Positions 1 to 7,841 of a stretch of DNA of 64,000 nucleotides are shown here, piece after piece. Location of the stretch: assembly GCA_032654645.1 (NCBI GenBank), contig JAULAW010000015.1, positions 186,001 through 250,000 on the forward strand, written 5' to 3'. The notes under the pieces are model-generated. The model ran no database searches. It was not told the DNA's origin and saw nothing but the letters and a program-made list of their open reading frames with translations. The number at the start of each line of letters is the position of its first letter. Within the stretch, counting starts at the first letter, position 1. The stretch is from CAITJF01 sp032654645. Its GTDB lineage: Bacteria; Pseudomonadota; Gammaproteobacteria; Burkholderiales; Gallionellaceae. A program made the translations under genes and the position numbers.

Positions 1-32
1 ATGACGGATAGGTTGCTTATTGGCATCGCTGT

Positions 33-389
33 TTAATGGAGGCCGTCTTTGCGCTGCGCAAACAAAATCCTGACAAAGCGATGCGCATCCTTTAACCCGC
101 GTTCCGTTTGTGCGGGTGTGGGCGTGTAATCCTCGCGCTCGGCAAAAGTAAATCTGACATTGCTCTCCGTATCGGTCAAGCCGCGTTCTATCTGTGCGAG
201 TGTCGGCGTGTAGTCTTTGCGGTCTGCAAATCTCGCCCTGACCTCGCTGCTTTCATCCGTCAAGCCGCGCTCTATTTGTGCGGGCGTCGGCGTGTAATCC
301 CTGCGCTCGGCAAATACCTTTCTGACGAGGACATCTTTATCCGTCAGGCCGAGTTCTATTTGTTCCAGTGTTGGTTTTTGCGTATTCAT
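33..389 (-). CDS. 28-residue tandem-repeat protein of unknown function
   Basis: The product is 118 residues and almost entirely four copies of a 28-residue unit with consensus YTPTPAQIERGLTD, then a variable stretch, then VR..FA.R.D. At DNA level the unit is exactly 84 bp: the conserved tract begins near 105, 189, 273 and 357. The first copy is the most diverged (KPTLEQIELGL) and the last ends in RKDGLH. AGGAA lies a few bases upstream of the ATG, which supports a real gene divergent from aroC. There is no signal peptide or membrane segment. The units look helical and regular, loosely like HEAT or leucine-rich-variant solenoids, but four units is short for a solenoid. The gene could be a fragment of a longer repeat protein. 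I cannot assign a function. Confidence 0.6.
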   Translation of the reverse strand: MNTQKPTLEQIELGLTDKDVLVRKVFAERRDYTPTPAQIERGLTDESSEVRARFADRKDYTPTLAQIERGLTDTESNVRFTFAEREDYTPTPAQTERGLKDAHRFVRILFAQRKDGLH

Positions 390-481
390 TTGGTTCCTGT
401 ATGGTTTGGAATGGCAAGTCCGTGCGGGGCGCTATGTTAAACTGCACGCCTTATTTGCGCATCTTTTCGATGGGGTTGTCC

Positions 482-1570
482 ATGTCTGGAAATACAATCG
501 GCACATTGTTCACGGTGACTTCGTTTGGTGAATCGCACGGTGCGGCCATCGGCTGCGTGGTGGATGGCTGCCCGCCAGGATTGGCGTTAAGCGAAGCCGA
601 CATCCAGCATGATCTCGACCGGCGCAAGCCCGGCACCTCGCGCCATGTCACGCAGCGGCGCGAATCGGACACGGTGGAAATTCTCTCCGGCGTGTTCGAG
701 GGCAAGACCACCGGCACGCCCATCGCGCTGCTGATCCGCAACGAAGACCAGCGCAGCAAAGACTACTGCGGCATCGCCGAAACTTTCCGCCCCGGCCACG
801 CCGACTACACCTACTGGCAGAAATACGGCATCCGCGATTATCGCGGCGGCGGGCGCGCTTCGGCGCGCGAAACGGCGGGGCGTGTGGCGGCGGGAGCGAT
901 CGCCAAAAAGTGGCTACACGAACGCTATGGCGTGCAAGTGCGCGGCTACTTGGCGCAACTCGGCGAAATCATGATTCCATTCAAGAGCTGGGACGATGTG
1001 AACGGCAATCCGTTCTTCGCGCCGGATGCCAGCGTGGTACAGGCTCTGGAAGACTATATGGACGCACTGCGCAAGTCCGGCGACTCCATCGGCGCGAAAC
1101 TCACCGTAGTGGCGCACAACGTCCCAGCCGGCTGGGGCGAGCCGGTGTTCGACCGGCTGGATGCCGAGATCGCCTATGCGCTGATGTGCATCAACGCGGT
1201 GAAGGGCGTGGAAATTGGCGCGGGCTTCGGCAGCGTCATGCAGAAGGGCAGCGAGCACGGCGACGAAATGACACCGCAAGGTTTCTTGTCGAACAACGCG
1301 GGCGGCATTCTCGGCGGCATCTCCACCGGGCAGGACATCATCGCGCACTACGCGGTGAAGCCGACCTCCAGCATCCGCATTCCGCGCCGCTCGATCAACA
1401 AGGCAGGTGAGAGCGTGATGATTTCCACCGAAGGCCGTCACGATCCTTGTGTGGGGATACGCGCCACGCCCATCGCCGAGGCGATGCTGGCGCTGGTGCT
1501 GATCGACCATGCGCTGAGGCATCGCGGGCAGAATGCGGATGTGGTGTGCGGGACGCCGAAGTTGCGTTAA
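482..1570 (+). CDS. aroC: Chorismate synthase
   Basis: It catalyses the last shikimate-pathway step, EPSP to chorismate, using reduced FMN in the cytoplasm. The 362-residue length is normal. Family signatures are clear: GESHG at 16-20, RRESDTVEILSGVFEGK, RPGHADYTYWQKYG near 103-116, RGGGRASARETAGRVAAGA, and the C-terminal RHDPCVGIRATPIAEAM. The frame is open further upstream, to 368. I chose the ATG at 482 because the family begins MSGNTIGTLFTVTSFGESHG; an ATG at 470 (MGLSMSGN) is the alternative. The ribosome site is weak (GGGG). It stands alone, divergent from the repeat-protein gene. The downstream spacer of about 250 bp shows nothing recognisable before the cytochrome gene. Confidence 0.97.
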   Translation: MSGNTIGTLFTVTSFGESHGAAIGCVVDGCPPGLALSEADIQHDLDRRKPGTSRHVTQRRESDTVEILSGVFEGKTTGTPIALLIRNEDQRSKDYCGIAETFRPGHADYTYWQKYGIRDYRGGGRASARETAGRVAAGAIAKKWLHERYGVQVRGYLAQLGEIMIPFKSWDDVNGNPFFAPDASVVQALEDYMDALRKSGDSIGAKLTVVAHNVPAGWGEPVFDRLDAEIAYALMCINAVKGVEIGAGFGSVMQKGSEHGDEMTPQGFLSNNAGGILGGISTGQDIIAHYAVKPTSSIRIPRRSINKAGESVMISTEGRHDPCVGIRATPIAEAMLALVLIDHALRHRGQNADVVCGTPKLR

Positions 1571-1818
1571 CGCCAGGAAGATCAATGGAAGCATCGAACT
1601 CGTGGATCACTTACTGGTGGGCGATAATTCTCGACTTTGTGAAATGGGCTTCATGCCAACCAGCGTACTTTCAATAAAACAATGGGTTAAATATTGGCAT
1701 ACTATGTGCATGAACTGATTGGCGAGTAATATGCAAATCGTGGCGCTCAACTGGAAAAACAATAAAAAGCGCCACTGAAATTAATTTTAACCTGTTTTTC
1801 TTATTTTTTTAGGGTGGC

Positions 1819-2856
1819 ATGATGAACGTCAAGAAATCACACTTCAGAATCCAGAAACTTTCTGTGATTGCCGTCTGCACGGCAATGACGACGTTCGCTT
1901 GGGGGCAGACTATTCAGCCGGAAGCGCAAACTAATATGACCAACCGAGGCAGCATTTCCAACACTCGCCACAACATGACTTTTAGCGGCTCCTTGTATCA
2001 GCATACCATGGATAACGGCCGCAATGATTATCAGGAAGTTTGTGTGTATTGCCATACGCCCCACGGCGCCAGCACCGTCCTTGATATTCCGTTGTGGAAC
2101 CGCACGACCCGAACCACCACGTACCAGACCTACAACCAGCTTGGGACCGGGTCTTTTTCGGTGGATCCGGGGGCGGCTATGCAGCCGGGCGCGCAGTCCC
2201 TGTCCTGTCTGTCCTGCCATGATGGACAGACCGCCATCGATTCAATCATCAATATGCCCGGTTCGGGGCGTTATCTGGCCTCCCAGCAAACGACCCAAAA
2301 CCTCGCTTTCCTCAACTCATGGGATAACGCGACTAGCGGAGCTGCTGTAGTTCCGGGCGCGGCGGACACGTTAAATCACACGGGTATGAACAGCAGGGAC
2401 AGAACATTCCCTGGAACACCTGGGTACGTCCAAGGTAATGGTACGGGTAGCGATGGGGTTGGTTGCTTATCGTGCCACTCGGACGTTGGGACTCCTGGCC
2501 CTATGGTTAATGAACACGATATGCGCGCCGCCCTGATCGGCACGGATCTGAGGAACGATCACCCGATAGGGGTCAAATTTCCGTCGGCTAACGGCACTGG
2601 AACCGACTGGAAACAGCCTTCCGGCACGAACCCATCAGGCTCGATCAGTTTTTTCGAATCCGCAACCGGCAGCGCCGGCTTGGATAAAACCGATATTCGC
2701 TTGTATCAAACCGCATTGGAGGCGAGAGTCGAGTGCGCATCCTGCCACGACCCGCATGGTGTGCCCTCGGCCGGTGTCGGCAGCCAAATCCTTCCGATGT
2801 TCCTGCGCGTGGACAACAAGGGTAGTGGTGTTTGTCTCAGTTGCCATACCAAGTAA
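1819..2856 (+). CDS. Secreted five-heme c-type cytochrome (doubled-CXXCH type)
   Basis: The 345-residue precursor has a signal peptide (basic start MMNVKKSHFRIQK, hydrophobic core, likely cleavage near AWG-Q at 29). Five CXXCH heme c motifs begin at residues 75 (CVYCH), 130 (CLSCH), 216 (CLSCH), 306 (CASCH) and 339 (CLSCH, four residues from the end). The first and fourth continue as CXXCH-x-PHG, typical of doubled-CXXCH domains. Regions between hemes are rich in Gly, Ser, Thr and Asn, as in exposed or secreted electron carriers. A probable role is periplasmic or outer-surface electron transfer, but the partner cannot be told because no other redox gene is nearby. AGGGTGG precedes tandem ATGs; either could start. 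Hairpins follow the stop codon. Confidence 0.85.
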   Translation: MMNVKKSHFRIQKLSVIAVCTAMTTFAWGQTIQPEAQTNMTNRGSISNTRHNMTFSGSLYQHTMDNGRNDYQEVCVYCHTPHGASTVLDIPLWNRTTRTTTYQTYNQLGTGSFSVDPGAAMQPGAQSLSCLSCHDGQTAIDSIINMPGSGRYLASQQTTQNLAFLNSWDNATSGAAVVPGAADTLNHTGMNSRDRTFPGTPGYVQGNGTGSDGVGCLSCHSDVGTPGPMVNEHDMRAALIGTDLRNDHPIGVKFPSANGTGTDWKQPSGTNPSGSISFFESATGSAGLDKTDIRLYQTALEARVECASCHDPHGVPSAGVGSQILPMFLRVDNKGSGVCLSCHTK

Positions 2857-2859
2857 ACC

Positions 2860-2934
2860 GGCGGGCTGAAACCAGCCCGCCCCGACAGCGGGCGAAGTAA
2901 CGGTAATCCCCTCCGGTGCGAGCCGGAGGGGATT
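2860..2934 (+). terminator. Tandem hairpins after the cytochrome gene
   Basis: Two strong hairpins follow the cytochrome stop. The first pairs GGCGGGCT with AGCCCGCC around a 6-nt loop (2860-2881). The second has a perfect 12-bp stem, AATCCCCTCCGG with CCGGAGGGGATT, around TGCGAG (2905-2934), followed by a short T-containing tail. They probably end the cytochrome transcript. The remaining bases up to the tRNA show no gene that I can support. Confidence 0.6.
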
Positions 2935-3171
2935 GTCATTTCCGATGTATGAATTGCAAGGTAAGGTGCATTCCATGCACCGGCGATGCGGGTGTGTGAA
3001 ACGCACACCCAGCAATGCTGCAGCAGGGTTTACCCGAGCTGCGGCAACGAATCACCCTTCCCATTTTCCAATCCTCCGCACCACACCATGCTGTTGCCTG
3101 TTGATCTGACACGAAGGAAGCAAGAAGCCGTTCGCGTTGACCCTTAGGCTTCGCACAAGGCTAAAGGAAGG

Positions 3172-3245
3172 TGGAGCGGGCGATGGGAATCGAACCCACG
3201 GCTCTAGCTTGGGAAGCTAGGGTATTACCATTATACGACGCCCGC
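3172..3245 (-). tRNA. tRNA-Gly (anticodon CCC)
   Basis: Read on the minus strand it folds as a cloverleaf. The acceptor stem is GCGGGCG/CGCCCGC, with discriminator T and an encoded CCA. The anticodon stem is CTAGC/GCTAG around TTCCCAA, giving anticodon CCC. The T arm carries GGTTCGATTCC. It closely resembles E. coli glyU. The tRNA is transcribed away from thiS, so the short spacer to thiS must hold its promoter; a T-rich stretch reading TTTTACAC on the minus strand is a possible -10. Confidence 0.96.
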
Positions 3246-3283
3246 ATCGTGTAAAATGGATGTTACCTTAACACGGATAGAAT

Positions 3284-3493
3284 TTGAAAGTGATTTCAGT
3301 CTCGATCAACGGGGTGGCGCGACACTTCGACACTCCCATCAGCGTCGCCAAACTGCTCGATCAGATGCGGCTTGGCGACAAACGCATAGCCGTGGAATGT
3401 AACGGGGAAATTCTGCCGCGCGGGCAATTTAATCAACGCCTGCTGGCCGATGGCGATAGACTGGAAATCGTCGTCGCGGTCGGCGGCGGCTAA
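3284..3493 (+). CDS. thiS: Sulfur carrier protein ThiS
   Basis: This is the small ubiquitin-like sulfur donor for thiamin thiazole synthesis. Its C-terminal glycine is thiocarboxylated and hands sulfur to ThiG. The 69-residue length and the C-terminal VGGG fit the family, as does the PRGQFNQRLLADGDRLEIV segment. The start is uncertain: TTG at 3284 gives MKVISVSI, and GTG at 3290 gives MISVSI; both have only weak ribosome sites. thiG follows 72 bp downstream on the same strand, so the two are probably co-transcribed. The spacer holds part of a dispersed repeat that recurs near 43.2 kb. Confidence 0.93.
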   Translation: MKVISVSINGVARHFDTPISVAKLLDQMRLGDKRIAVECNGEILPRGQFNQRLLADGDRLEIVVAVGGG

Positions 3494-3565
3494 CCAGCGA
3501 CTTGGCTGGCGCTTTTTTGACTGCTTAGTCGAATGGCTATGCAAAGCTAACTACGGAACACAGCA

Positions 3566-4360
3566 ATGAACGACAAGTTAATTATCGCGGGCAAAACTTA
3601 CAATTCACGCCTGTTGATCGGCACCGGCAAGTACAAGGATTTTGCTGAAACCCGGGCGGCCGTGGAAGCCAGCGGAGCCGAGATCATCACTATCGCCATC
3701 CGGCGCAGCAACATTGGCCAAAACCCCAGCGAGCCCAGCATGCTGGAAATTTTACCCCCGTCGAAATACACGCTGCTGCCCAACACGGCGGGCTGCTACA
3801 GCGCGGAAGATGCCGTGCGCACCTTGCGGCTGGCGCGCGAATTATTGGATGGCCACAGTCTGGTCAAGCTCGAAGTGCTGGGCGATCCGCAATCGCTCTA
3901 CCCCAATGTGGTGGAAACGCTCGCCGCCGCGAAGACGCTGGTGGCAGAAGGCTTTCAAGTGATGGTCTATACCTCTGACGACCCGATTATCGCGAAACAA
4001 CTGGAAGACATTGGTTGCGTGGCGATCATGCCACTGGCATCGCTGATCGGCTCCGGCATGGGCATCCTCAACCCGTGGAATCTTCAATTGATCATGGATC
4101 GCGTCAAAGTTCCTGTCATTGTAGATGCGGGTGTCGGCACCGCCTCGGATGCCGCGATTGCCATGGAGCTCGGATGCGACGGCGTGCTGATGAACACCGC
4201 CATTGCCGCCGCACAGCAGCCGGTGCTGATGGCCAGCGCGATGAAGCAAGCAGTGGAAGCCGGACGCACCGCCCATCTCGCCGGGCGCATGCCGAAGAAG
4301 CTGTACAGCGCCAGCCCAAGCTCACCAACGGTAGGCATCATTAGTTCGATACGTTCTTAA
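3566..4360 (+). CDS. thiG: Thiazole synthase ThiG
   Basis: It condenses deoxyxylulose 5-phosphate, dehydroglycine and ThiS-thiocarboxylate into the thiazole phosphate of thiamin. The 264-residue TIM-barrel protein has the usual length. The Schiff-base lysine is K101 in LVKLEVLGD, and the phosphate-binding DAGVGTASDAA and GVLMNTAIA segments are present. It forms a pair with thiS. In relatives a trmB gene often follows, but here a repeat-containing spacer of about 500 bp does. No other thiamin genes lie in the window, so thiC, thiE and the sulfur and glycine-imine suppliers must be elsewhere. Confidence 0.97.
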   Translation: MNDKLIIAGKTYNSRLLIGTGKYKDFAETRAAVEASGAEIITIAIRRSNIGQNPSEPSMLEILPPSKYTLLPNTAGCYSAEDAVRTLRLARELLDGHSLVKLEVLGDPQSLYPNVVETLAAAKTLVAEGFQVMVYTSDDPIIAKQLEDIGCVAIMPLASLIGSGMGILNPWNLQLIMDRVKVPVIVDAGVGTASDAAIAMELGCDGVLMNTAIAAAQQPVLMASAMKQAVEAGRTAHLAGRMPKKLYSASPSSPTVGIISSIRS

Positions 4361-4875
4361 CGTAAAACTCGCGTAGCGAATCGCTTGCTCCCTTTCCCTC
4401 CGGGAGAGACCGCAGCCGCCAATTTTTCGCCCGAATTGAACCCATGAACCAAAAGCGTAGCGAGAACGAGCGCTGCTGTAGGAGTCCAATTTATTGGGCG
4501 ATACGATATTGATGATCGCGCAATAAACCTGAAAACCTCGGTTGAAAATAACCGACAGGGGGCAAACCCTCATCCCCAGCCCTTCCCCCCGAGTGGGAAG
4601 GGAGCAAAGCTCCTCTCCCTCGGGGAGAGGGGTTGGGGTGAGGGAGAAGCGCGCCCATGTTGCTTCCCCTGTAAATTGTTTGTTCTCAACTGAGGAATTT
4701 AGGATAAATTGCGCTCCTACATACGACTGTATTCACAGAGCACCAAGGTTCATGGGTAGTGAAACGGGCATAGCGAGTTTCATTTTCAGGGGTGGCCCCT
4801 TTGCCATGCCCGTTAGGTTGCCAGTATGGCAAATCATGGCGGTTGCTTATCGTCGCAAGCCGATGTTGCGCAGGT
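4361..4875. other. Intergenic region between thiG and the SDR gene, with a REP pair
   Basis: This 515-bp stretch has several short open frames on both strands, none with a ribosome site or a recognisable product. It contains a back-to-back pair of REP-type palindromes (listed separately). Both flanking genes end here, so it is a convergent terminator zone. No promoter or RNA gene was seen. Confidence 0.6.
4567..4644. repeat. REP-type palindrome pair, tails outward
   Basis: The left unit reads CCCTCATCCCCAGCCC followed by a CCCTTCCC/GGGAAGGG palindrome. The right unit is the CTCTCCC/GGGAGAG palindrome followed by GGTTGGGGTGAGGG. The two are inverted relative to each other, with the CCCTCAYCCC/GGGTGAGGG tails at the outer ends. 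The same element family recurs at 22.4, 23.8, 25.0-26.6 and 33.7 kb. The pair sits between convergent genes, where REP elements often act as terminators or mRNA stabilisers. Confidence 0.75.
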
Positions 4876-5763
4876 TCAGGAATGTTCGATTGTTGCCAGC
4901 ATATCCATAACTGTCGGATAACGCAGCCGCACTCTCAACTCCCGCTTCATGCGTTGATTGGTCAGCCGCCTTGATTCGTTCATGAATGACAGCAGCATTT
5001 CCGGCAGCACTTGCTGCGCCTCGGCACGACTGATGCGCCGCACACGCGGCAAATGACACACATCCGCCACAAGGTCAAAAAAATCACCCATCTTCAACTG
5101 GCTGTCGTCGCTGGCGTGGTACACACGACATGCTTTTCCATAGCGTAGCGCCGCAATGCTGATACGCGCCAGATCATCGGCGTGAATATGGTTGGTGTAG
5201 CTGTCTTCTCTGGCGATGATGCCCGGCGTGCCCTGCTGCAATCTGCCAAGCGGCAACCGATCCGCCGCGTAGATACCGGGCACACGCAGAATGCTGGCAG
5301 TCACCCGGTTGCGTTTAGCCCAGCGGCGCACTTGTATCTCGGCATCGGCGCGGCGCAACGAACGCAGGGAAATGGCCTTGAGCGGATGCGTCTCGCTTAC
5401 CCACGAACCGGCACAATCGCCGTACACGCCGCTGGTGCTGATATAGACCAGCCGCTTTGGCAGCGTTCCTCGCGACAGTGCGCTGAGCAAGTTGCGCGTG
5501 CGCGTGTCATTTTTCCCGGTTTTTTGGGGCATCCCTGAATTGGGCGGGGGCGCGAAGTGCAGCACCGCATCGGCCAATCCGGCGATGCGCTTCAGGCTGG
5601 CGCGATCATCCAGATCGCCCAGGATTGGCACCACACCCAATGCGCGCAGCCTCGCGCAGTAGGCCGGATTACGCACCAGGGCGAACACCCGGTAGCGCTG
5701 CGCCAGCACAGGAATGACACGTATCGCAACGTCACCGCTGCCGACGATCAATACACTTTTCAT
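4876..5763 (-). CDS. Atypical SDR-family NAD(P)-binding protein
   Basis: The 295-residue protein opens with a Rossmann motif (MKSVLIVGSGDVAIRV) and has the extended-SDR segment VYISTSGVYGD. The YxxxK catalytic lysine is absent (YGDCA), so it belongs with atypical SDRs related to nucleoside-diphosphate-sugar epimerases. SxxxSGVYG and the IHADDLA motif (usually HVDDL) argue for the epimerase-like fold. The substrate cannot be told. It lies downstream of hemC-hemD on the same strand with a spacer of about 130 bp, so it may be read from the heme promoter, though nothing ties it to heme synthesis. Confidence 0.75.
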   Translation of the reverse strand: MKSVLIVGSGDVAIRVIPVLAQRYRVFALVRNPAYCARLRALGVVPILGDLDDRASLKRIAGLADAVLHFAPPPNSGMPQKTGKNDTRTRNLLSALSRGTLPKRLVYISTSGVYGDCAGSWVSETHPLKAISLRSLRRADAEIQVRRWAKRNRVTASILRVPGIYAADRLPLGRLQQGTPGIIAREDSYTNHIHADDLARISIAALRYGKACRVYHASDDSQLKMGDFFDLVADVCHLPRVRRISRAEAQQVLPEMLLSFMNESRRLTNQRMKRELRVRLRYPTVMDMLATIEHS

Positions 5764-5896
5764 GGTAAGCCGATGGGGTTCCAGTTTGCTACCTTGCGCC
5801 CATTCGCAACATGGGAGCCACTTTTATTCCGGAGAGTTTGCGGGGCACAGTCTCTTATTCGTGAGCCACGTCGGGCAAAGCGTAGCGTGCCCAACA

Positions 5897-6667
5897 TTAA
5901 CCTGACTTCTGGTTAGCCCACGCAATCAAGCCTGAGAGCAAACCATCATCCCCTCCCGCAGTCGCTATCACCTCGCGCCAGCCTTGCCGTTTCGCCGCCT
6001 CGGCGATGCGCTCATGCGGTACAAACAGGGGCACGGCGGCAAGCCGCTGTTTTGCTTCGTCATCCAGCATGTCCCACAAATAGCCCAAGGCCTCGCTGCT
6101 GGTTACGGTGATGGCATGAGGATCGGCAGTGAGCAACGAACCTGCATCCTGCTGCGGTTTTTCGCGCCGGTAGCATTCGGCATATTCCACCGTGGCACCG
6201 CGCGCCTTCAGCGTGTCGCCCAATAATTCGCGCCCGCCGTCGCCGCGAAAAATCACCACGCGCCAGCCGCCCATATTCTGTAACTCGGGCAGTGCCAGCA
6301 ATGCTTCACTATCAAACTTGTCTCGCGGAGCGATAACTTCCTGCACACCCAGGTCGCGTAGTGCCTTGGCGCTGCCTTGTCCAACGGTGGCGATTCTTAG
6401 CCGGGCAGGCAATGCACCCGCCGCACGGATAGCCTCCATGCCATAACGCACCGCGTTGGGGCTGATGAAAATGGCGAGGTTGAATTCATGCAGGCGCGTG
6501 ACAAGCTCGCGCAAATATTGAGGATTGGCAGCAGGGCGAATTTCCAGCAGGGGAAACAATATCACCCTGCCGCCTGCCTGTTCGATGTTCTGCGCCAATT
6601 GCACCGCCTGCGCGCGCGGGCGGGTCACCACGATGTTAAGTCCGGCGAGAGAGGGGGTGTGGGTCAT
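5897..6667 (-). CDS. hemD: Uroporphyrinogen-III synthase
   Basis: It closes and inverts ring D of hydroxymethylbilane to give uroporphyrinogen III, the branch point to heme, siroheme and cobalamin. The family is poorly conserved, but length (256 residues), the N-terminal VTRPRAQA, FISPNAVR, the IATVGQGSAKAL segment and the C-terminal VTSSEAL are typical. It follows hemC by 33 bp on the same strand, the usual betaproteobacterial hemC-hemD pair. The hemX and hemY genes that often follow hemD are absent, and an SDR gene lies downstream instead. Confidence 0.93.
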   Translation of the reverse strand: MTHTPSLAGLNIVVTRPRAQAVQLAQNIEQAGGRVILFPLLEIRPAANPQYLRELVTRLHEFNLAIFISPNAVRYGMEAIRAAGALPARLRIATVGQGSAKALRDLGVQEVIAPRDKFDSEALLALPELQNMGGWRVVIFRGDGGRELLGDTLKARGATVEYAECYRREKPQQDAGSLLTADPHAITVTSSEALGYLWDMLDDEAKQRLAAVPLFVPHERIAEAAKRQGWREVIATAGGDDGLLSGLIAWANQKSG

Positions 6668-6700
6668 TCCGAGAATGGAAATTGATTTGCTACAGAACCC

Positions 6701-7651
6701 TCACAAAGCCAATGCGGCGAGAATCTCACCCGCACCCTGCGCCAGCAGGTCTTGCGCTATGGCATCACCCAGCGCTTCGGGGTCGCTCGCGCTGCCGGTG
6801 CGCTCGGCGCGCAGCAGGCGCGAACCATCCGGCGTAGCGACGAAGCCGCGCATGCGCAGCTTGCCGCCCGCAGCTTCGGCGAAGCCGCCCAGCGGCACCT
6901 GGCAACTGCCCTGCAACGCGCGGCTCATGGCGCGTTCGGCCAGCACGCAGGCAGCGGTGTCGGCATGGTGCAACGGCGCGAGCACGCCAACCAGCTCGGC
7001 GCGATCCGTGCGGCATTCGATGCCCAAGGCGCCTTGGCCGACAGCGGGCAGGCTGTCTTCGCTGGAAATGGTGCTGCGGATACGGTCGCCCAGCCCCAGG
7101 CGCTTCAAGCCCGCAGCCGCCAGGATGATAGCGGCATACTTCCCTTCATCCAGCTTGCGCAAGCGGGTTTGCACATTGCCGCGCAACGGCTCGATTTTCA
7201 GGTGGGGGAAACGCGCGCGCAACTGGCTTTCGCGGCGCAAGCTGGAAGTACCCACCACGCTGCCCGCAGGCAATGCTTCCAGGTTGGCATGATGATTCGA
7301 GACAAACGCATCGCGCGGGTCTTCGCGCTCACCTATGCATGCCAGCATGAAGCCTTCCGGCAAGTGCATCGGCACGTCCTTCAGCGAATGCACGGCAATG
7401 TCGGCGCTGCCGTTTTCCAACGCGGTTTCCAGTTCTTTCACAAACAAGCCCTTGCCGCCAATCTTGGACAACGTGACATCCAGAATCTGGTCGCCTTGCG
7501 TGGTCATGCCCAAGATACTGACGGCGGTTTGCGGATACAATTCGCGCAGCCGGTCACGGATGAATTCTGCCTGCCACATTGCCAACGCGCTTTCGCGCGA
7601 TGCGATAACCAGTTTAGCTGGAGCGGGGCGCGCCTGAGTTGTCTGATTCAT
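6701..7651 (-). CDS. hemC: Porphobilinogen deaminase (hydroxymethylbilane synthase)
   Basis: It joins four porphobilinogens into hydroxymethylbilane. Conserved segments are ASRESALAMWQ, GGKGLFVKELE, DIAVHSLKDVP and GTSSLRRESQL. C250 in LQGSCQVPLGGFA is the attachment point of the dipyrromethane cofactor. The 316-residue length is normal. AGGAAA lies just upstream of the ATG, giving a clear start. hemD follows closely. The 190-bp spacer to the divergent gshA should contain promoters for both; TAGAAT at 7807-7812 on the plus strand is a possible gshA -10 with no convincing -35. Confidence 0.97.
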   Translation of the reverse strand: MNQTTQARPAPAKLVIASRESALAMWQAEFIRDRLRELYPQTAVSILGMTTQGDQILDVTLSKIGGKGLFVKELETALENGSADIAVHSLKDVPMHLPEGFMLACIGEREDPRDAFVSNHHANLEALPAGSVVGTSSLRRESQLRARFPHLKIEPLRGNVQTRLRKLDEGKYAAIILAAAGLKRLGLGDRIRSTISSEDSLPAVGQGALGIECRTDRAELVGVLAPLHHADTAACVLAERAMSRALQGSCQVPLGGFAEAAGGKLRMRGFVATPDGSRLLRAERTGSASDPEALGDAIAQDLLAQGAGEILAALAL

Positions 7652-7841
7652 GTGTTTTCCTGAAATAGGTTTGTTTAAGAATGCGATGGCTGAATTCTAA
7701 CATGAGCCAGTTGCGCGCGCCTTATCACAGCCTGCAAGTTGCTTTGCAACAAAAGCTCCCTCAAACATCAAGTGGCCGGCATAAAGTCTTGTGCGGTTAT
7801 TTCGGCTAGAATGCGCCGAGTTCATTTATTCATAGAGCACC

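Noticed and set aside
105..380. The 84-bp periodicity considered as CRISPR or a DNA satellite
   Set aside because: The period is a multiple of three, the frame is open across all units and protein conservation is stronger than DNA identity, so it is a coding repeat.
4567..4644. Palindromic repeats considered as a CRISPR array
   Set aside because: Units are inverted relative to each other, irregularly spaced and scattered genome-wide, with no uniform spacers and no cas genes.
4542..4974. Overlapping small plus-strand frames after thiG
   Set aside because: They run through a REP pair and low-complexity sequence, and have no ribosome site or family likeness.
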